A DNA stretch of 64,000 nucleotides, taken from the NCBI RefSeq assembly GCF_019145235.1, contig NZ_JAHSTV010000009.1:124001-188000 (forward strand), written 5' to 3'. Made by a program: the position numbers and the translations under genes. Origin of the DNA: Pseudomonas farris. Lineage in GTDB: Bacteria > Pseudomonadota > Gammaproteobacteria > Pseudomonadales > Pseudomonadaceae. The notes under the pieces were generated by a model. The model made no database searches, was not told the origin of the DNA, and was given only the letters and a program-made list of their open reading frames with translations. This document shows positions 59,912 to 64,000 of the stretch, piece by piece; positions within the stretch are counted from its first letter, which is position 1; the number at the start of each line of letters is the position of its first letter.

Positions 59912-60766
59912 ATGTCTGTAGCGGTGATTCAAATGGTCAGCCAGAGCGACGTGCTGGCCAATCTGGCCCAGGCCCGTCGTCTGCTTGAGCAGGCGGCGAC
60001 CGGTGGCGCGCGGCTTGCCGTGCTGCCGGAAAACTTCGCTGCCATGGGCCGTCGTGACATTGCCGACATCGGCCGCGCCGAAGCCTTGGGCGAAGGCCCG
60101 ATCCTGCCATGGTTGAAACAGACCGCCCGCGACCTCAAGTTATGGATAGTGGCCGGCACATTGCCGTTGCCGCCGGTGGATCAACCGACGGCCAAAGTGC
60201 ATGCGTGCTCGTTGCTGGTCGATGACCAGGGCGAAACCGTTGCACGGTATGACAAGCTGCACCTGTTCGACGTAGACGTGGCGGACAATCGCGGGCGTTA
60301 TCGCGAATCCGATGACTATGCTTATGGCAGTGGCGTGGTGGTTGCCGACACGCCCGTCGGTCGAGTCGGTCTGACCGTCTGTTACGACTTAAGATTTCCG
60401 GAGCTTTACAGTGAATTGCGTGCGGCCGGCGCGGAGTTGATTACCGCGCCATCGGCCTTTACCGCGGTGACCGGCGCGGCCCATTGGGACGTGCTGATTC
60501 GTGCGCGGGCCATCGAGACTCAGTGTTACATGCTCGCGGCCGCCCAGGGTGGGACGCATCCGGGGCCACGAGAAACCTTTGGTCACGCCGCCATCGTCGA
60601 CCCATGGGGGCGTGTGCTGGCACAACAAGATCAGGGCGAGGCCGTGCTGCTGGCCCAACGCGACAGCAGCGAACAGGCGTCCATCAGGGCGCGGATGCCG
60701 GTGTCCACTCACCGGCGCTTTTTCTCGCAGGGCGCCCAGCGACCTGCATCAGAACGACGAATTTAA
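59912..60766 (+). CDS. Carbon-nitrogen hydrolase of the nitrilase superfamily (Nit1-like)
   Basis: The 284-residue enzyme has the nitrilase triad: Glu in LAVLPENFAAMG near 40, Lys in ARYDKLHLFDVDV near 115, and Cys in GLTVCYDLRFPELY near 155. It resembles deaminated-glutathione amidase or omega-amidase (Nit1/YbeM). The exact substrate cannot be read. It is 12 bp before tldD, so it lies in an operon with it; this pairing recurs in Pseudomonas. Confidence 0.85.
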   Translation: MSVAVIQMVSQSDVLANLAQARRLLEQAATGGARLAVLPENFAAMGRRDIADIGRAEALGEGPILPWLKQTARDLKLWIVAGTLPLPPVDQPTAKVHACSLLVDDQGETVARYDKLHLFDVDVADNRGRYRESDDYAYGSGVVVADTPVGRVGLTVCYDLRFPELYSELRAAGAELITAPSAFTAVTGAAHWDVLIRARAIETQCYMLAAAQGGTHPGPRETFGHAAIVDPWGRVLAQQDQGEAVLLAQRDSSEQASIRARMPVSTHRRFFSQGAQRPASERRI

Positions 60767-60778
60767 GGCGTAAAGCAT

Positions 60779-62221
60779 ATGAGCGAGTTGTTGTCCTCCG
60801 TCAGTGAACACCTCCTGGCGCCCGGCGGCGTAACGATCGAGAGCCTGCAAGGTGTGCTCGGCGATCTGGCCGGCCCGGGCATCGATGCCGCCGACCTGTA
60901 TTTCCAGGGGCAGATTTCCGAATCCTGGGCGCTGGAAGACGGGATCGTCAAGGAAGGCAGCTTCAACCTCGACCAGGGTGTCGGCGTGCGTGCGCAATCG
61001 GGCGAAAAAACCGGTTTCGCCTACAGCAATGCAATCACCCTCGAAGCGCTGGGCGCGGCAGCCCGTGCAGCCCGTTCGATCTCCCGGGCCGGGCAGAACG
61101 GCACTGTGCAGGCATTCACCACCCAGGATGTCGCCCAATTGTACGGGCCGGACAACCCGCTTGAAGTGATGACCCGTGCCGAGAAAGTCGAGCTGCTCAA
61201 GCGCATCGATGTGGCGACTCGTGCGCTCGATCCGCGTATCCAGCAAGTCACCGTGAGCATGGCCGGGGTCTGGGAACGGATTTTGATTGCTTCCACTGAC
61301 GGCGGGCTGGCGGCGGATGTGCGGCCGCTGGTGCGTTTCAACGTTAGCGTGATCGTCGAGCAGAATGGCCGTCGTGAGCGCGGCGGTCATGGCGGTGGCG
61401 GTCGTACCGATTACCGCTATTTCCTCAGCGATGACCGCGCCATGGGTTATGCCCGCGAAGCGTTACGTCAGGCACTGGTGAATCTGGAAGCGATCCCGGC
61501 CCCGGCCGGTACATTGCCGGTGGTATTGGGTTCCGGTTGGTCCGGCGTGTTGCTGCACGAAGCCGTCGGCCATGGTCTGGAAGGCGATTTCAACCGCAAG
61601 GGCAGTTCGGCCTACAGCGGGCGCATGGGCGAGATGGTTGCCTCGAAGCTCTGCACCATCGTCGATGACGGCACCCTTGCCGGGCGCCGTGGGTCGTTGA
61701 GCGTCGATGACGAAGGCACGCCGACCGAGTGCACCACGCTGATCGAAAACGGCGTACTCAAAGGTTATATGCAGGACAAGCTCAACGCGCGCCTGATGGG
61801 CGTAGCCCGCACCGGCAACGGTCGTCGCGAATCCTACGCGCACCTGCCGATGCCGCGCATGACCAACACTTACATGCTCGCTGGCGAAAGCGACCCGGCG
61901 GAAATCATCGCCTCGGTGAAAAAAGGCATCTACTGCGCCAACCTCGGCGGCGGTCAGGTGGACATCACCAGCGGCAAGTTCGTTTTCTCCACCAGCGAGG
62001 CCTACCTGATCGAAGACGGCAAGATTACTGCCCCGGTCAAAGGCGCGACGTTGATCGGCAACGGGCCGGAAGCCATGAGCAAGGTGTCGATGGTCGGTAA
62101 CGATCTGGCGCTGGACAGCGGTGTGGGAACGTGTGGCAAGGATGGGCAATCGGTGCCGGTGGGTGTCGGCCAGCCAACGCTGAAAATTGATGCGATCACT
62201 GTGGGTGGCACAGGATCGTAA
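60779..62221 (+). CDS. tldD: Metalloprotease subunit TldD
   Basis: The 480-residue protein has the HExxxH-type zinc motif in LLHEAVGHGLEGDFNRKGSS near 262, and DLYFQGQISESWALEDGIVK near 40. The C-terminal domain ends VGQPTLKIDAITVGGTGS. With PmbA (TldE), encoded 0.7 kb away, it forms a heterodimeric protease that cleaves unfolded peptides and matures microcin or CcdA-like substrates (established knowledge). It is convergent with darP. Confidence 0.96.
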   Translation: MSELLSSVSEHLLAPGGVTIESLQGVLGDLAGPGIDAADLYFQGQISESWALEDGIVKEGSFNLDQGVGVRAQSGEKTGFAYSNAITLEALGAAARAARSISRAGQNGTVQAFTTQDVAQLYGPDNPLEVMTRAEKVELLKRIDVATRALDPRIQQVTVSMAGVWERILIASTDGGLAADVRPLVRFNVSVIVEQNGRRERGGHGGGGRTDYRYFLSDDRAMGYAREALRQALVNLEAIPAPAGTLPVVLGSGWSGVLLHEAVGHGLEGDFNRKGSSAYSGRMGEMVASKLCTIVDDGTLAGRRGSLSVDDEGTPTECTTLIENGVLKGYMQDKLNARLMGVARTGNGRRESYAHLPMPRMTNTYMLAGESDPAEIIASVKKGIYCANLGGGQVDITSGKFVFSTSEAYLIEDGKITAPVKGATLIGNGPEAMSKVSMVGNDLALDSGVGTCGKDGQSVPVGVGQPTLKIDAITVGGTGS

Positions 62222-62245
62222 GGGACGCTTGAAAAAGTGAAGCTT

Positions 62246-62272
62246 CGGGTGAGTTGCGAGGCAACTCACCCG
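62246..62272. terminator. Terminator hairpin between convergent tldD and darP
   Basis: CGGGTGAGTTGC-GAG-GCAACTCACCCG, a perfect 12-bp stem with a 3-nt loop between the two stop codons; it could serve both strands. Confidence 0.75.
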
Positions 62273-62281
62273 ATTCGGGAC

Positions 62282-62806
62282 TTAACGCAGACCGCGTTGA
62301 GTCTCGTCCAGCTCACGGATGTACTTGAAGATTTTACGGCTCGAGGCCGGTGGCTTGTTGGTCGCCAGTTCGTGCTGGGCCTGACGGATCAGGGAGCGCA
62401 ATTGCTGACGATCAGCTTCCGGGTAGTCGAGCACGAACTTCTCCAGGACTGCATCGTCGCCCGCGATCAAGCGATCGCGCCAGCGTTCCAGGCCATGGAA
62501 ACGTTCGTTGTACTGCCGAGTGGAGGCATCCAGTTGATCGAGCAGAGTCAGAATGGCGTCAGTGTCCTGATCGCGCATCAGTTTGCCGATGAACATAAGG
62601 TGCCGTTTACGCGCGATATTCGCGGTGTGCTTGGGCGCATCAGCCAGGGCCCGGCGCATAGCGTCGGTCAACGGCAGTTTTGCCAGCAAGTCAGGCTTGA
62701 GTGTTGTAAGGCGCTCGCCAAGGTCAACCAGAGCATGAAGCTCGCGTTTAACCTGGGATTTGCTTTTTTCTCCCGTATCGAGGGAGTCGTCGTAAGAATC
62801 AACCAT
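62282..62806 (-). CDS. darP: Ribosome-associated protein DarP (YjgA)
   Basis: The ATG at 62804-62806 gives 174 residues; an upstream ATG at 62821 is possible but adds MRTAT without a ribosome site. The helical protein shows KSKSQVKRELHALVDLGERL near 12, IARKRHLMFIGKLMRDQD near 65 and QYNERFHGLERWRDRLIAG near 100, all typical of the family. DarP binds 50S precursors and helps late 50S assembly in E. coli (established knowledge). It lies between tldD and pmbA on the opposite strand, the common Pseudomonas arrangement. Confidence 0.93.
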   Translation of the reverse strand: MVDSYDDSLDTGEKSKSQVKRELHALVDLGERLTTLKPDLLAKLPLTDAMRRALADAPKHTANIARKRHLMFIGKLMRDQDTDAILTLLDQLDASTRQYNERFHGLERWRDRLIAGDDAVLEKFVLDYPEADRQQLRSLIRQAQHELATNKPPASSRKIFKYIRELDETQRGLR

Positions 62807-62914
62807 GGTGGCCGTCCGCAAAGAAACGCCGCCATGATAACCAGTCGGGGGCCGCTTGTCCGGCCCGGTCGCTCGAAGGCCCTAGCCGAAAGCAGAATTT
62901 GAGTGGAGAACAGC

Positions 62915-64000
62915 ATGAGTGCAGTTGAAAGCGTCGGCCCACAAGCGTTGCCGGCACTGCAAGAACAAGTCGAGCAGATCATCGCTGAAGCCAAGCGCCA
63001 GGGCGCCAGTGCCTGTGAAGTGGCCGTGTCGCTGGAGCAGGGCTTGTCGACCACGGTGCGTCAGCGGGAAGTCGAAACCGTTGAGTTCAATCGCGATCAG
63101 GGCTTTGGCATCACCTTGTATGTGGGGCAGCGCAAAGGCTCGGCCAGTACCTCGGCCAGTGGTTCGGACGCGATTCGCGAAACCGTCGCCGCCGCGCTGG
63201 CCATTGCCAAGCACACCTCCGAAGACGAAGCCTCGGGCTTGGCGGATGCCGCGTTGATGGCCAAGGATCTGCAGGATTTCGACCTGTTCCATCAATGGGA
63301 TATTACCCCGGAGCAAGCCATCGAGCAGGCCTTGGCCTGTGAAGCGGCGGCGTTTGCCACCGACAGCCGGATCAAGAATGCCGACGGCACCACCCTCAAC
63401 ACTCACCAGGGCTGCCGGGTTTACGGCAACAGCCATGGTTTTATCGGCGGATACGCGTCGACTCGTCACAGCCTCAGTTGCGTGATGATCGCCGAAGCCG
63501 ATGGCCAGATGCAGCGCGATTACTGGTATGACGTGAACCGTCAGGGCAATTTGCTGGCCTCTGCGCAGAGCATCGGCCAACGTGCCGCGCAAAGGGCGGC
63601 GAGCCGCCTGGGCGCGCGTCCGGTGCCGACCTGCGAAGTGCCGGTGCTGTTTTCCGCGGAATTGGCCGGTGGCTTGTTCGGCAGTTTCCTCTCGGCGATT
63701 TCCGGTGGCAGTCTGTATCGCAAGTCCTCGTTCCTCGAAGGCACGCTGGGGCAGAAGCTGTTCCCGGAATGGTTGACCATCGATGAACGTCCGCACCTGA
63801 TGCGCGCCCTGGGCAGTTCGGCCTTCGATGGCGATGGCCTGGCGACCTACGCCAAACCGTTCGTGGAGAAGGGCGAGTTGGTGTCCTACATACTCGGCAC
63901 CTACTCCGGCCGCAAGCTGGGCATGCCGAGCACCGCCAACGCCGGCGGCGTGCACAACCTGTTCGTCACCCATGGCGATGAAGATCAGGCCGCCTTGCTG
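62915..64000 (+). CDS. pmbA: Metalloprotease subunit PmbA (TldE), 3' end outside window
   Basis: The frame begins at the ATG at 62915 (behind GTGGAGA) and is open for 362 codons to the window edge; PmbA is usually near 450 residues. Segments typical of the family are ASACEVAVSLEQGLSTTVRQ near 30, RDQGFGITLYVGQRKGSAST near 60 and YVGQRKGSASTSASGSDAIR. Then come GCRVYGNSHGFIGGYASTRH near 175 and LGTYSGRKLGMPSTANAGG near 330. It lacks the HExxxH motif, as expected for the non-zinc partner of TldD. Confidence 0.95.
   Translation, partial: MSAVESVGPQALPALQEQVEQIIAEAKRQGASACEVAVSLEQGLSTTVRQREVETVEFNRDQGFGITLYVGQRKGSASTSASGSDAIRETVAAALAIAKHTSEDEASGLADAALMAKDLQDFDLFHQWDITPEQAIEQALACEAAAFATDSRIKNADGTTLNTHQGCRVYGNSHGFIGGYASTRHSLSCVMIAEADGQMQRDYWYDVNRQGNLLASAQSIGQRAAQRAASRLGARPVPTCEVPVLFSAELAGGLFGSFLSAISGGSLYRKSSFLEGTLGQKLFPEWLTIDERPHLMRALGSSAFDGDGLATYAKPFVEKGELVSYILGTYSGRKLGMPSTANAGGVHNLFVTHGDEDQAALL

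Overview
This window is a chromosomal segment of a Pseudomonas of the fluorescens group (inference). The evidence is GC-rich coding sequence with typical Pseudomonas proteins, several copies of the GTGGGAGCGGGCTTGCTCGCGA REP/REPIN repeat family, and gene blocks in the order I recall from P. aeruginosa and P. putida: piuA-piuC-sel1-speC, speC-ABC transporter-prfC, dpp/opdP-roxSR, and gatCAB-mreBCD-maf-rng-yhdP-nitrilase-tldD-yjgA-pmbA. I see no tRNA, rRNA, CRISPR, IS element, prophage or integron. Nearly all the DNA is coding, and both edges cut a gene (a PhoD-like phosphatase on the left, pmbA on the right).

Layout. 1-1370: PhoD-family phosphatase. 1502-8204: iron block, with a PepSY/flavodoxin/reductase fusion, the TonB-dependent siderophore receptor piuA, the divergent 2OG-Fe(II) hydroxylase piuC with a Fur-like box, and a Sel1-repeat protein. 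8347-9510: speC (ornithine decarboxylase) with an unusual leader. 10125-11045: halovibrin-like lipoprotein. 11123-14573: quaternary-amine (OpuC/OsmF type) ABC transporter. 14901-16484: prfC. 16822-17034: small acidic exported protein. 17225-29849: dipeptide uptake locus, with dppBCDF, four DppA-type binding proteins and an OprD-type porin. 30449-30817: DUF6124-like protein behind a structured leader. 31106-31822: SIMPL-domain protein. 32200-34015: roxS-roxR redox two-component system. 34112-35839: YddA/SbmA-like ABC exporter. 36018-44134: glucarate/galactarate catabolism (FadR-type regulator, kdgD, semialdehyde dehydrogenase, gudP, garD), split by a phospholipase C-like gene pair on the minus strand. 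44320-47253: AEC transporter, carboxymuconolactone decarboxylase-like protein, Ca/Na antiporter and an RlpA-like lipoprotein. 47403-64000: housekeeping block with gatBAC, mreBCD, maf, rng, yhdP, nitrilase, tldD, darP and pmbA.

How the genes work together. piuA, piuC and the reductase form a ferric-siderophore import and reduction set. The OprD porin, binding proteins and DppBCDF carry peptides across the outer and inner membranes. The hexarate genes take galactarate/glucarate through 5-dehydro-4-deoxyglucarate and 2-oxoglutarate semialdehyde to 2-oxoglutarate. TldD and PmbA form one protease complex, and MreBCD shapes the cell.

The most interesting signals are regulatory. (1) A consensus-grade LexA (SOS) box lies just downstream of a good sigma-70 promoter in front of the phospholipase C-like gene. 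(2) The speC leader holds a 36-codon upstream ORF overlapping an intrinsic terminator. (3) The DUF6124 gene has a leader with several hairpins and a sequestered Shine-Dalgarno. (4) mreC appears to start at ATT, with a perfectly placed Shine-Dalgarno and a 13-codon mini-ORF ending over the start. (5) The kdgD promoter carries an inverted repeat suited to the nearby GntR/FadR regulator. No search or folding program was run; gene orders in other species are from memory.
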